From: Trissonchulus latispiculum
Taxonomy: Eukaryota > Nematoda > Enoplea > Enoplida > Ironidae
NCBI GenBank assembly: GCA_030248195.1
Contig: JASAND010012762.1
Span: 51,005 to 115,004, forward strand
Length of the DNA: 64,000 nucleotides
Direction: 5' to 3'
Shown in pieces: positions 10,621 to 21,408 of the stretch. A program made the position numbers and the translations under genes. Each line of letters opens with the position of its first letter. Position 1 is the stretch's first letter. The notes under the pieces were generated by a model, which searched no databases, was not told the DNA's origin, and was given only the letters and a program-made list of their open reading frames with translations.

Positions 10621-11430
10621 TATATACGTTAGACAACCCATTTCTTCTTACAGGTCGGTCTGACCTGCCACAGGTTCTATGTGTGTCTACTGAATATATC
10701 AGTACGATATATTCGGAATACAGCAGTGTGCAATATTCCTTCTCTGTACAAAGCCCGTGTAGAAAGCTGTGGCGCTACTTATGGCCGACCTTTTTGCATT
10801 TGGAAACGCACACTTTGTAATTAGACTAAACTTAGATGGGTCTATAAGAACAAGCTCCTATTTTGCAAGAGTTCGTTGTCATATCTCGTATTTATTCTCA
10901 ACAATTACTGCAATCAATTTAATTCACATTCACTTTATACAACAGTTTTATTAATAGTCGGTTCAACCGATTCTACATAATCTGCAACAAACTCGAAGTC
11001 CAAGCCCAGCACTTTTCAGTGTTGACACGAAATCCACATTGTCCTGAAATCAACGTAAATAAAAGTAAAAACTATTAATGTCACAACAACCATATCACAG
11101 GACATAATAATCTGGGCCTCCTCTACTGTCACCTAAATGCTATAATGTAGAAATCGAATAGACTGAAGAAATTTTTGATCAGTTTTTAGTTGACAATTGA
11201 ATTTGATAAAAGTCAGCTTTCTTTACAGTTTTAAAGTTTTTTGAGCGTTAACGTTCTGGTTAATTTATCAATTGCACAATCTATGGGGGAACCTTGCGAG
11301 AACAAAAATGCATTTCTCGAAAAGGTAAACAAAACTAAAGTTTTCTTTCTGTTTTCTCGGCTAGCAGGTGAGATAATTCCCATTGAATGGGTGGTCGTAT
11401 GTTTGACAGCTGTTTAATCTCTACGAAATT
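10621..11430. other. No gene seen between LINE and next transposon
   Basis: Only short frames. It contains a small inverted ATATATCAGT/ACGATATATTC motif near 10690-10720 and otherwise AT-rich sequence. Confidence 0.35.
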
Positions 11431-12208
11431 CGGGGGGGGGGTATATGGAAAATGGGTATATGGAAAAAATAGGGGTATATGGAAAAACAGCGTAACTCGA
11501 CTTTTTGGCCAAATTGAGTTACGACCACCACGATAATCTATATAACATTCCGCACATTATGGAAAAACAACGTAACTGTAAAAACCCCTTCGTAAGGCCA
11601 CAATAGCTTAATAACAAAATCACGTATCTTAAACAAGCGAAAACGGATTTAAGGAACAACAGCGTAACTTCAGATACGTTGTTTATGCATATACCTTCTT
11701 TCATACCAAAACCACGTAACTATCATATACGTTGTTTTTCCATTACCCTTCTAATTTGCATTAGATGTGTTGAGTTACGCGCTTGATTTAACATCGTATG
11801 CATACAATTCGGACATTATACAAAAGTTAAACTTAAATGTTTTCAATTTTTTAGGTTTGCCTTGCACCGTGAGGCAACTATTCGACTTTTTCAGGTCCCA
11901 AACTTTATTTAGTGCAGGAAATAAATTTTTTATACAAATTTCAACTGGGCGGGTATTTTCTTTCCTGGTCTGGGAGAGTTCACCCCGAACTGGTCAATTC
12001 ATCTATGCGCCTATCCACCACACCACAACATCCCCTTGGCAATAATATCCCCCCTTCCAACCACTACCTTTCCGGTCTTGCCCCGACAGTCTGGCCAAAA
12101 TAAAAAACTTCCCTACCAACCAACTTCCCCTTTTCAACCACCCTAAAAATTCAACATAATGTATGTCTTACTGTGACTATTTTAGGATTAATTTAAGCTA
12201 TAATATTT

Positions 12209-12445
12209 ATGATGCCAGTTAATATTGGACAAGTGGTTCTGGCAAAAATGGGAGGATTCTCTCCGTGGTCTGCTTTACTAATCGATGCCTCGGATGCCCA
12301 GTGCTATTCGAAAAAGTGGCAAAGTCATGGTGAAGTTCTTTGTGACGGATGACTACCGTCACATGAAGTCTAAGGAAATTCTTCCATTCGTCTACACTGA
12401 TACCAAAACCGGTCGCCTACAAGAAGCATTTGACGCTGCCCTCTG
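12209..12445 (+). pseudogene. PWWP-domain exon of the DUF7869 gene, with frameshift
   Basis: The exon starts MMPVNIGQVVLAKMGGFSPW, a clear PWWP-domain opening (methyl-lysine/DNA-binding chromatin reader). After about 12310 the second half (GKVMVKFFVTDDYRH, then EILPF) continues in a frame shifted by one base, again matching a PWWP core. It ends CTCTG|GTGAAT. Spliced to the acceptor at 12701-12710, the codon TG+G and the following frame are exactly that of the next exon, which supports the junction. A TTTTAG acceptor (12184-12185) precedes the ATG by 24 nt. The frameshift suggests a decayed copy or an indel error. Confidence 0.6.
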
Positions 12446-12710
12446 GTGAATACATACTTAATAATAATAATACATAATTATAACAATCCCCCGATTTTCG
12501 TCAAATTTGGGGAACTTCTCTTGAAGAATTTTCACGAAAAACTTGACTTCACTTCGCGAAAAATAAAGTTTATAATGAGCTGTACTGTATGAAGCGGTTT
12601 TTCATGTGTTTGGATTTGGACTTTTGTTTGTTCACTTGTTCACTTTTGGACATGCTATGTTATCTTACCTTCCTTCTATAATAATGCACTGAATGCTGTG
12701 TATTTTTTAG

Positions 12711-14918
12711 GCAAGTGGAGAACCAACAGTCCTCCAGTGGGGCTGTTCCCGTTCAGCCCGAATTAGCGGGCACTTCCACCAGGCAAACTCATGAGGAGCC
12801 GTCCCAACCGTTGGCTCGTGCGACCACTCCTGATCGACCTATACCGGCCGGAGGTATATACTCAGAAACTGACTCCAGTCCTGATACTGCTCTGGCCACT
12901 GCCCTGTCACCGTCACGTCGGATGTACGGTCAGTCCCCTACCGCCCACTTGGCGGAGCCTCGCGCAAAAATCCCGCGTCCAGCAGAGTCCGACCGTGATT
13001 CAGATTATCATCCAACTGACAATTCCTCCAATAGTACGGATGACGACAACAGCCAGCGGGAAGCCGATGTCCCGCCAGGTGAACCGGCGGAGCCTACGCC
13101 AAGTCCTCCGCGTCGAAAGCGGAGGAAACATGCCGATCCTAGCCAATGGAAAAAGAATAAAGCCCAAGCCGCCCGTCAGAAAGGACAAGCCTATACTGAT
13201 TACAAGGGTCGAGAAATCGAGTCTAAGACCCCACTACCTATCGACTGCTCCAAGTGCCGCTATAGCTGCACTACCAAATTCACGGAAGAAGAACGAAATG
13301 GCATTTGTCGCCAGTACTACGACTGCGAAGACTACACCAGCAAGAAAAACTTTTTGCTGCATCGTGTGGAGGTTAACGACGTAAAGACTAGAACCACCGG
13401 CAAAGAGATGTCTCGGCGAGGACAGTCCTTTCGGTATTCATTTGCGCATGATGATTCCACGGAGGACCGAGTATGCAAAAAGATTTTCTGCACAACCCTT
13501 GGCATGAACAGTGATACCCAGCTACGCTCAGCTATAGCTGGGAAGGGGGAGCAGGGCAACTTCACAGGACGCGATGGCAGAGGGCACAGCACTCCAGCCA
13601 ATAAATTCTCCGAAGAAGACATCCAACTTGTGAAAGATCATATTTCTTCATTTCCTACAATGGAATCCCACTATGCCCTCAAAGATTCGCTGAAAAAGTT
13701 TCTCCCTGCAGGCACTACCAAAACCAAGATGTACGATCTGTACAAAGAGTACTACATGGTGCCACCAGAATCGTCGGCAAGCAGAAGTATTTTCAGATCT
13801 TCGAAGTCGATTTCAACCTCGGGTTTTTCCAGCCTAAGAAAGACCAGTGTTCCATTTGTACCAAAGAGGCCGAACTGAAGAAGCTTAACAGTCCCGATTT
13901 GGATGCCTATCGTCGTGACATTTACCATCCTCACCGAGAGCGCCACAGTCATGCTCAAGCTGAAAAGCAAATGGATAAACTTAAAGCATCAGAAGACAGC
14001 AGCTACTACAGCGCCACCTTTGATCTACAGTCGGTTCTGTATACTCCATGCAGTGATGTTAGCCAGATGTACTACAAGTGCAAGCTGTGCGTATACAACC
14101 TTACCATTTATCAGCAAGCGGTGCCACATGATGCTTTCTGCTACTTATGGGATGAATGTACCGGGAAAAGGGGTTCTAATGAAATTGGTAGTTGCCTGCT
14201 GAAGTTTTTGGATTGCCTACCACCTGAAGTCAGAAAGATCTCATTATTCTCCGATACTTGTTCCGGTCAAAATCGGAACAAGTATGTCAGTGCCGCTCTG
14301 CTTCACAAAGTCCGTACTAGCCCAACTTTGGAGGTCATCGATCAGAAATTCTTGGAATCTGGCCACACTTACATGGAAGTGGACTCGATGCATGCTGCAA
14401 TTGAGTTCGCCAAGAAAAATCAGAAAGTCTGCCTGCCCTCTGAATGGAACAATATCATTGTCGGAGCCAGAAAGAAACACCCCTACGGTGTTGAGTTCCT
14501 TGATCAAAAGCAGATATTCGATCTCCGTCAACTGGGCAAATCCATTGTGAAAAATCGCAACATGAATACGAAAGGGGAAAAAGTTAGCTGGATCACTACA
14601 AAGTGGCTTCGCTACAAGAAATCCCACCCCAATTCCATATTCTACAAGCAAAACTACAAGGATGTCGGATTTAAGGAAATCAAAGTTGCCTCGGATAAGG
14701 AAACCAGAAAATCTCACCCGATACCGTCCGCTTTGATTCCGGCCTACCGGGAACCGCTGCCCATTTCTCGAAAGAAATGGAATGACCTGCTGTCACTGAT
14801 CGACAGCGGCATTGTACCTGAAAACTATCGACAGTTTTATGAACAATTGCCATGCAGTGCCCGTGCTGTCGATCGTCTTCCTGAGCCAGATGTCGGCGAG
14901 GAAGACGAGGAAAACTAG
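12711..14918 (+). pseudogene. DUF7869-family protein, probable transposase, one frameshift
   Basis: The frame runs 12711-13878, then continues in a second frame through 14918; the shift lies at about 13770-13785. The N-terminal part is Pro/Ser/Thr-rich and disordered with a KRRKH basic stretch. A Cys-rich block follows (CSKCRYSCTTKF), then KKIFCTTLGM, then QPKKDQCSICTK across the shift. The C-terminal domain has FDLQSVL, FSDTCSGQNRN and VDSMHAAIE, the conserved blocks of DUF7869 proteins, which are multi-copy in many invertebrate genomes. The spaced acidic residues (D, D, D/E) resemble an RNase-H-fold DDE site. Location between inverted ends supports a transposase. With the PWWP exon it would be roughly 800 residues. 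Frameshifts make this copy doubtful as a functional gene. Confidence 0.65.
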
Positions 14919-15604
14919 GAACTTCCTAGTTTTCCGTGGAAATCAGACAATTCGAACTGTTCCTGTATATAGCCTGTATATAATATACACACTATCGGAT
15001 GATGTAAATTTTGCTGATTTTTGATGAAAACTGTAAATACTGATGATTTCGGGCCGTACATACTGACGATAATTTGCTGCCTGTGCTGACAATTAAATAT
15101 GGTCAGTTCTTAATGATTTCTTGCAAACTTTGTGTTAATTTTCTCAGATTTTACAATCAGTTACGTTGTTTTTCCTCATCGCAGTAGGTAGGGATGTCAG
15201 CTATGCTTTACGGAAAAACAACGTAAGTCATGTAGCCAATCACGGAAGGGCAATGTTTATGTGTCGTTAATGTCATTATCAAGCGGTCCCTTAGTACTGA
15301 TTATATTATGAAAACTAAATTTCCCCAACTTTTGCAGATAAAATAGGACAGTTTTTTCGTTTTTCTCGAAAGTTGCAAAACATGACTTACGCTGTTTTTC
15401 CATATACCCTCGGAATATATACGTGCATATATGCATTAAGCCTCCTAATGGCCACTAATGAAGTCTATTGCTTATGTATAAAGACCAGCGATATTAAAGC
15501 CAGCCTCTATGCTGTTATATATTAAAGGCAAACTATATACTTGCATGCTCTTTTATATGATTATATGGCAAATGTTAAAGGCATATAAGACCGTTACATA
15601 ACCC

Positions 15605-15760
15605 CCCGCCTGTTAGTGCGCTCTAATTTTCAGCTAGTGCGCTCACGCTGGAAATTAGAGCGCACCACTTTGCGCTTAAACAGCTGTCTAATGCGCTCTA
15701 ATTTCCAGCTAGTGCGCAGAGTTTCTGCACTAGCTGGAATTTTCAATTTGATAGTGCCAT
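15605..15760. repeat. Short inverted-repeat cluster (GTGCGCTCTAATTTCCAGC)
   Basis: The unit TGCGCTCTAATTTYCAGCTAGTGCGC occurs direct at about 15618 and 15692, and inverted as GCTGGAAATTAGAGCGCAC at about 15648. The block can fold on itself and abuts the helicase exon. It is probably a MITE remnant. Confidence 0.55.
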
Positions 15761-15781
15761 AATGCGGCAGTCTATAATCTG

Positions 15782-16640
15782 GTGAAGAAGCTGAGAGATA
15801 CCATACAAAGGAAACGACACTCCTATCATAGTAACACGATTCAAGTGTTTCTGTCAAAGTCTGCATATGAAGTGCGGAAGGACGACTATGCAGCTATTGG
15901 CGTTGACTGTGGCAGCGTCCCATCTCTGTGTGAGGAACAGTCTGGAACCATGCCAAAATGTCTCCGGGAACTGCTGCACCAGTACAATGTGATTGCATCT
16001 ACTGTCGATCTGAGCTCTGACTACTGGAGTCGAGTGACTGAGAAACAGTTAGGCTGGACCTTCATTGATGAGGGTTCCTTGCTGCATGTCATTCCTTTCC
16101 TGGAAGTTGCCATGAAGACGGAACGGGTTGTCGTCGCTGGAGATCCATGTCAAGGGGAGGTGTCATTGAGCCTGGAAACTGCCTATATGAACATGGCTCA
16201 TGCATCCGAATCTGCATTGACCTTGCTGTGTTGGCTTGCTACAAAAGCCATGGTAACGACTATAAGCTGGCCCATTCGGTATACATGTACGAAACGTTGC
16301 GCTGTAATCAGCAAACAGCCGACATTCTGTTCCTTTTGTGGCCTTTGGAGCATATAGTTTCCTCCAAATATGATAAAGAGTTGACCGATGCCTTGAATGA
16401 TCTGAAGGCACATTCCACTTTTCTAGCGAGCTCTTTCAGTCACGGCACGATCTCCTTTGCCCACTGCGAAGGCCTCCAAATTCCCATGGAAGGCTACTCT
16501 TGCGTCAACGTGGAGGAGACTCGAGTTATTGTAGAGATGCTGACACAGTTGGAGAAGGTTTCCAGTCGGAAAATGCCCGAGCATATGGAGTTCACCGTGG
16601 GCGTCATCAGTATGCACCGAAAGGCATGCGATTACATCAG
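15782..16640 (+). pseudogene. SF1 (UPF1/DNA2-like) helicase, 5' portion, split by the 30.7-kb element
   Basis: The frame from about 15770 contains FIDEGSLLHVIPFLE (Walker B/motif II, DEGS for the usual DEAQ/DEAG) and VVAGDPCQG (motif III), diagnostic of superfamily 1B helicases. At about 16205-16235 the reading must move by one base to continue with YMYETLRCNQQTADILF (motif IV region) and VGVISMHRKA (the region before motif V). Walker A (motif I) is not in the window, so upstream exons are missing or displaced. The frame stops being helicase at 16640, where the long inverted-repeat element begins; 34 nt further an in-frame TAA (SVKILAAES*) ends it. The gene continues at 47297. The internal frameshift means it may already have been a pseudogene. 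Confidence 0.7.
16638..16640. repeat. 3-bp target-site duplication CAG (left)
   Basis: CAG immediately precedes the inverted terminus TGCATCCGTC. The matching CAG lies at 47297-47299. Keeping one copy restores the helicase reading phase. Confidence 0.7.
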
Positions 16641-16669
16641 TGCATCCGTCAAAATTCTCGCCGCAGAAA

Positions 16670-17060
16670 GCTAACCTTTAGTACCCCACAATGGGCTACT
16701 TTGTGCACACTAAGCTAACCGGGTGTAGGGTACAATTGGTCAGTTAGCCTTAGCTTAGTCTGACTGGCTGTCGGGTACACAAAGCCAGCCAGCTAGCAGA
16801 AGTGTGACCCGTTGTAACCTACATCAGGCTAGTGAAGCTAACCAACTGTTTGCACACTATGCCAGTTGTCATTTGACAGATAACTGGGTGTACGCTACAC
16901 CGGGCTAGCAAGGCAAACAGCAACTGACCGGGTGTACCCGACATTGGACTAGCAATGCAAACAACAACTAACCGGATGTAACCTACACAGGGCTAGCTGC
17001 TGCTAATCAAATTATCCCAGTGTAGCGTACATCATGATAGCTGGAAAAAGAAACTGCCAC
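16670..17060. repeat. Subterminal degenerate repeats (left)
   Basis: Repeated GGGTGTA..GTACA / GCTAGC / GCTAACC modules about 60 bp apart in alternating order, mirrored at about 46880-47270. This layout is typical of subterminal binding sites for a transposon protein. Confidence 0.6.
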
Positions 17061-17701
17061 ATGTACCCAACAAGCGGCTACCAAGAAATAGCGTTTAAAC
17101 AAAAACTTCTCCACTCTAATTAAAGGTACAGTTAACTGACCTTTATTTCCTAATGATAGCTAGTAAAAAACAAACTTTTCAAGAATTTATGCAGTCAACA
17201 AAAGGGAAAGGTGGATAAACCGTAAAGAACAAAAGAAAATTTAACTTTTCGTCTGAACAATCTTGATTTCTTACATACTTACGTATATTTAATTTTAAAA
17301 GTGGTCATACCAATGTTTTCATTACTGTGACAAGAACAACTTGATCATTTTGTCCTGAGTCTCTTAACGTGAAAACTAGAATTTTTAAAGTAAATTTGAA
17401 TTGTAATCGACTTAAGAAATCTGAATCTAAATTGAAAGAACTGAATAGAAATGGTACAGGATATTTCACAGGGCCTGTTTCTACTGGGTACTTGACCTGT
17501 AGTGAGTAATGTACAGAAGTACAATGGTAGTGACTACACTCTGCGTCAATGCGTAATTTCTGTCATGTGCAGTATTAACAAAAGGTACAAACAATTGCAC
17601 TGTTCTGCCATGAAAATTAGACCCTGATTAAAAAATTAAAGCATTGTTTTATTTTCAGTCTGCTAGCTTAATTTAATCAATAGTTGCTTCGGACTACATT
17701 T

Positions 17702-18700
17702 CGTGAAGAAATTCCAGCCTAATGCTGCAGGTTGACATAGTCAACTGCAGCAGAGAATTATTGCTCTCCGAGCCGAATTAAATAAGAAATTAATGTGGAA
17801 TGCTGCAAGTTGACATGGTCAGTGGCAGCATGTGATTAAAGAATTAACTGGTCAACCGCAGCCTAGAACTAATTGCTCTATTAACTGGATTTGTTTAAAA
17901 ATTCAAGTCGAAACTGCAGCATACGATTAAAGAATTAATTGGTCAACCGCAGCATAGAATAGCTCTCGCAACTGAATCTAAATATGAAAACTGAATTTAA
18001 CTAAAAAATTTAAGAAAAATGCTGCAAGTTGACATCGCCAACCGCAGCATAGAATAACTCTCGCAACTGAATCTCAATATGAAAACTGAGTTTAACTAAA
18101 AAATTTAAGAAAAATGCTGCAAGTTGACATGGCCAACCGCAGCATGGAATAACTCTCGCAACTGTATTTAAATATGAAAACTGAATTTAATTAAAAAATT
18201 TAAGAATAATGCTGCAAGTTGACATGGCCAACCGCAGCATAAGATGAAAGAATTAATTGGTCAACCGCAGCATAGAATAACTCTCTCAACTGAATTTAAA
18301 TATGAAAACTGAATTTAATTAAAAAATTTAAGAATAATGCTGCAAGTTGACATGGCCAACCGCAGCATAAGATGAAAGAATTAATTGGTCAACCGCAGCA
18401 TAGAATAACTCTCTCAACTGAATTTAAATTTGAAAACTGAATTTAATTAAAAAATTTAAGAATAATGCTGCAAGTTGACATGGCCAACCGCAGCCTATGA
18501 TAAAAGAATTGAATAACCGAAGGATGTTTTAGTTTCAGTCTCCTAGTTTAATTTAATGATATTGCTGCTCCGGACTACATTATATTAAGAAATTAAAGTC
18601 TAATGCTGCAAGTTGACATGGTCAACCGCAACATATGATTAAAGACTTAATTGGTCAAGCGCAGCATAGGATAACTCTCGCAACTGAATATAAGGAAATT
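17702..18700. repeat. Dyad-motif array, left arm (about eight cores)
   Basis: A tandem array whose core TGCTGCAAGTTGACATGGCC + AACCGCAGCA is an imperfect palindrome (TGCTGC..GTTG / CAAC.GCAGCA). Spacers are AT-rich (GAATTTAATTAAAAAATTTAAGAA). Unit spacing is about 95-130 bp. The right arm carries the same array with about twelve cores. Confidence 0.8.
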
Positions 18701-18788
18701 CAAGTCTAAACCGTAGCATTTTTCACAGTTTCATAGCAGTTTCAGCAAAATAATTATTAAATTATAATTAGGATGACAGGAGATTCGT

Positions 18789-18990
18789 GTGTGCCGTTTC
18801 TTTCTCGGACTGCCAGACTTTGCCTTTAGGTCATCGGTAGGTATGAGCTGCTCGCCGGGTCGAAACCAGACAATCGGTCCGTCATTACTGAACCGGGGGA
18901 CGCAAGGCGAACTCTATAGCATGATGGGCTTCAGAATGGCACAGCTGAGAAAAACAGGAAACATAAACTGAATGAAAACAAGACAAAAAA
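18789..18990 (-). CDS. Mirrored small frame, left arm (copy of 44617-44800)
   Basis: The minus strand carries the same open frame as 44617-44800 (key residues IVWFRPGEQLIP and a PRKKRHTR basic stretch). A 60-codon frame also exists on the plus strand (18789-18971). Two substitutions between arms are synonymous in both opposing frames, so they do not decide which is coding. The basic NLS-like segment favours the minus-strand frame. Unrecognised. Confidence 0.3.
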
Positions 18991-19156
18991 GATAAAATGA
19001 AACAACAGAAGAAAACTACAAAAAACCGATTGCAGGGCGACCATTAACCATTCTTCGCTGGCTGTTGAACATTGCTCTAGGAGAAAGGTGGATGTCCCAG
19101 AGGCGGCCAGAGTGGTAGGGGAGGGTCAGAGGTGGTCGTCGAGGGAATGTAGGGAA

Positions 19157-19624
19157 TCACTGGGGCCAGAGGACAGTCAGCGGGCATGGGGGACTTGGTA
19201 CGCGGGGCTTGGAAACAGCAGTAGCTGAATGGTGAAGTAGGAGCTGATAGGGTGAGACCGGCTTAACTTCGGGGGTGGCCGAATCCTGAATTAGCTCCAG
19301 AATAACCCCGCGCGGTTGCAGGCAGGCCTGGCATGCCACAGATGATTGGACCAGGGCAAGGGATTCCGCCTGAGTAGTGCAATCGGCCAGAGACAGAGCA
19401 GAATTGAGCGCTTGACAGTCAATTAGCAGCTGAGGCAATGCTAGTCGTCTAAGCTTCTGTCGAGCTGCGAAAACCAGAAAAATTGCGCACCACCTGCTGA
19501 CACTGAAGACAATTCCGCGCTGACGTCGCTCAGAAAAGCAGGCGAGGCGGAGGCGCAGGGGCAGAACTCTGGTTGTGGGGACGATGACGTTTACGACGCA
19601 GCTCTGAAACAAGAGAAACAGCAT
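19157..19624 (-). CDS. 155-codon frame in left arm, outward-directed, unrecognised
   Basis: Identical in translation to the plus-strand frame at 43907-44374. A pyrimidine tract and TTTCAG acceptor (CTCTTGTTTCAG) near its start suggests an exon rather than an ATG-initiated gene. The N-terminal half is Arg/Cys/hydrophobic; the C-terminal half contains RRLALPQLLIDCQALNSALS and ends Pro/Ser-rich. The frame runs away from the element centre in both arms. No domain recognised; it could be chance open sequence kept identical because the arms are nearly identical. Confidence 0.3.
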   Translation of the reverse strand: MLFLLFQSCVVNVIVPTTRVLPLRLRLACFSERRQRGIVFSVSRWCAIFLVFAARQKLRRLALPQLLIDCQALNSALSLADCTTQAESLALVQSSVACQACLQPRGVILELIQDSATPEVKPVSPYQLLLHHSATAVSKPRVPSPPCPLTVLWPQ

Positions 19625-20529
19625 TTTGAATATTTACGTGCAAACGTATGTAAATACAATACAGTAAAAGTAAATCTTAAAAAGGGATGCAAAAGGCACA
19701 GTCCCGGCGATGGTGTCATCGGTGCATTTCTAATCTTAATTGTGGAAATATTGATTGCGGTTTGACGTGGACACTGTAGAGATAAGTTTAACCCCGAGTA
19801 TTTTAAAATACTCCTCGAAACCGAAACGGCTCCCTCCCGACATTTCTGCTGCTTTCTCCTGCCTGGAGTTTTTGAGTGCCCAAATGTTTGCCAAAATAGA
19901 CTAATTTTCAAGAGTTTTCCATCTTCGTCGGTGAGTTTTGCCGTACAAGGTCTATGTCAACCTAGGCAGTTTATGGAATTATTTGCGTTTCTCTATCTGG
20001 AAACGCTTTAGCCGAACCCAAGAAAAACAACCCTCCGCAATAGGGTGTATTTGCATCCTGCCAACATTAGTTCGAATCCGTCGGATAGTTTTTGAAAAAT
20101 CGATGTTCAAAACAAGATAATCGTAGTTTTGCCAAAATGATGTATTGGCCAAAGCAATAAAGTCCGGCTAATAGGCATTCGGAAAATGCGCATTTGACGT
20201 TGTATCGGTTGAGCATAAATAAACCAAGATTGTCCTTACCATGACCCCCAAATCGTTTTTGGCTCATACTGACCTAATCGTTAGAAATAGCTCAATGATA
20301 GTAACAGCAAAAATGTTCATTTTGGTGCCCTCTTTCCAGAAACAAAAAATCAGTCCGGTGACCCTACTGCCTACTGAAAGAATAAGGTTACAAACCACAA
20401 CTTACTTATCTTTTTACTTAAAAATGCAGAACTGGTTCCAGACTGTTAAAAAGAAAATTTCTATTTTTGTGTAAAAATGTGTAATAATAGGGAAATGTTT
20501 TTGTGGGGCCCGCACCCCCAGTAACAGTC

Positions 20530-20821
20530 CCCAGTTTCAGATATATCAAAATCTGTGCGCAAAGCAGCACTAAGTGCATCAACTTGTCGACAGACATTTC
20601 TAACTCAAAATCCGTTCGCCCTTTGTAAAATTCGCTTGAATATACCTCGGCCACATCATCCGCAGAGGCATCCGAATTATCTGCAAACCAGGAAAAGATC
20701 CGCGGAGCTGAGGACGGGCGACTTCGCTGGGAACCCGGCTTGGCTTTCTCATCCGCAGCGATTTTCGTTAGACCCATGCCCTCCTTCCATTTCACTTCCG
20801 TCGATGTGCACGTGAGATCAC
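20530..20821 (-). CDS. Exon-like acidic frame, interior left
   Basis: On the minus strand a CTTCTGTAG acceptor opens an exon-like frame with Lys/Glu/Asp-rich, protein-like sequence (KWKEGMGLTKIAADEKAKPG; SDASADDVAEVYSSEF). It lies just inside the left arm and points toward the 19157-19624 frame, so the two may be consecutive exons of one outward transcript. The 3' donor is uncertain. Unrecognised. Confidence 0.35.
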
Positions 20822-20996
20822 CTACAGAAGGAAAATAGAGAAAAGTTAAAATATAAACAGAAATAAGAATGTTAAACAACTTTACAAACACGCAAAAGAT
20901 TGTGATTTAGACCTAAAAATACACGGGAATTCTACAAAACTTAACAGTTTTCCTGGTTTCTAATAGGGATGCCCCTGGCAATTCATGTCAAATTAG

Positions 20997-21002
20997 AACA
21001 AA
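20997..21002. repeat. Polinton 6-bp TSD AACAAA (left)
   Basis: AACAAA abuts AGTAGTATAAAAAGG on the left and follows CCTTTTTATACTACT on the right (35014-35019). A 6-bp duplication is the hallmark of Polinton integration. Confidence 0.93.
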
Positions 21003-21408
21003 AGTAGTATAAAAAGGGGCGTTCTGGAACAGTGGCGTCAGTGGCGTTTTGTGGCTTTAAAACATTCTGGAACAGTGGCGTTAGTGGCGTTTTGTGGATT
21101 TCCAGCGTTCTGGAACAGTGGCGTTAGTGGCGTTTCGTGGCTTTCCAACATTCTGGAACAGTGGCGTCTAATGGCGCTCAGTGGCGTTAGTGTTTTCTGT
21201 AAAGTGGCGTTTAGTGGCGGCTATGCTTTCTGTAACATTAACCTTAAGCGGCGTTGGGTTTTATGTTACTTTGACTTTAAGCGGCGTTGGGATTTCTATA
21301 ACACTAACTTTAAGCAGCGTGGGAGATTTCTGTAACACTGACTTCAAGTGACGTGGGGATTTATTTAGCTGCGTCTGGGATTTCTCGAACAGTGGTGTTT
21401 AGATTTTT
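21003..21408 (+). repeat. Polinton left TIR with GTTCTGGAACAGTGGCGT subrepeats
   Basis: It opens with four tandem units built on TTCTGGAACAGTGGCGT (itself containing the palindrome TTCTGGAA), then TGTAACA...GGCGTTGGGATTT modules. The right TIR matches closely but carries six CTGGAACAG units, so copy number has drifted between ends. Confidence 0.9.

Larger units (their letters stand above)
11473..15409 (+). mobile_element. DNA-transposon-like unit carrying a PWWP-DUF7869 gene
   Basis: Inverted ends: GGGTATATGGAAAAACAGCGTAA from 11473 and its complement ending at 15409. The start of the left end is repeated in tandem (GGGTATATGG at 11438, 11454 and 11473). The motif GGAAAAACAACGTAA or close variants recurs inside both ends: 11481, 11561, 11653 and inverted 11729 on the left; inverted 15161, direct 15212 and inverted 15387 on the right. 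Such clustered subterminal motifs are typical of transposase-binding sites. The enclosed gene is the only long coding unit. The TSD is uncertain: TCG is present at both outer flanks only if the G-run belongs to the left end. Confidence 0.6.
16641..20460 (+). repeat. Left inverted arm of the giant element
   Basis: Order from outside in: 31-bp terminus; about 390 bp of degenerate repeats; AT-rich spacer; dyad-motif array; exon-like frame (mirrors 44617-44800); 155-codon minus-strand frame; inner segment ending near CTTACTTATCTTTTTACTTAAAAATGCAG. All blocks recur in reverse order in the right arm. Two single-base differences between arms lie at about 18831 and 18840. Confidence 0.85.

Noticed and set aside
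14244..14717. 157-codon minus-strand frame
   Set aside because: Antisense of the conserved DUF7869 domain.
17702..18700. Regular repeats with similar-sized spacers, CRISPR-like at first glance
   Set aside because: The spacers are themselves repeated and AT-rich, the array is mirrored in the other arm, and the DNA is eukaryotic.
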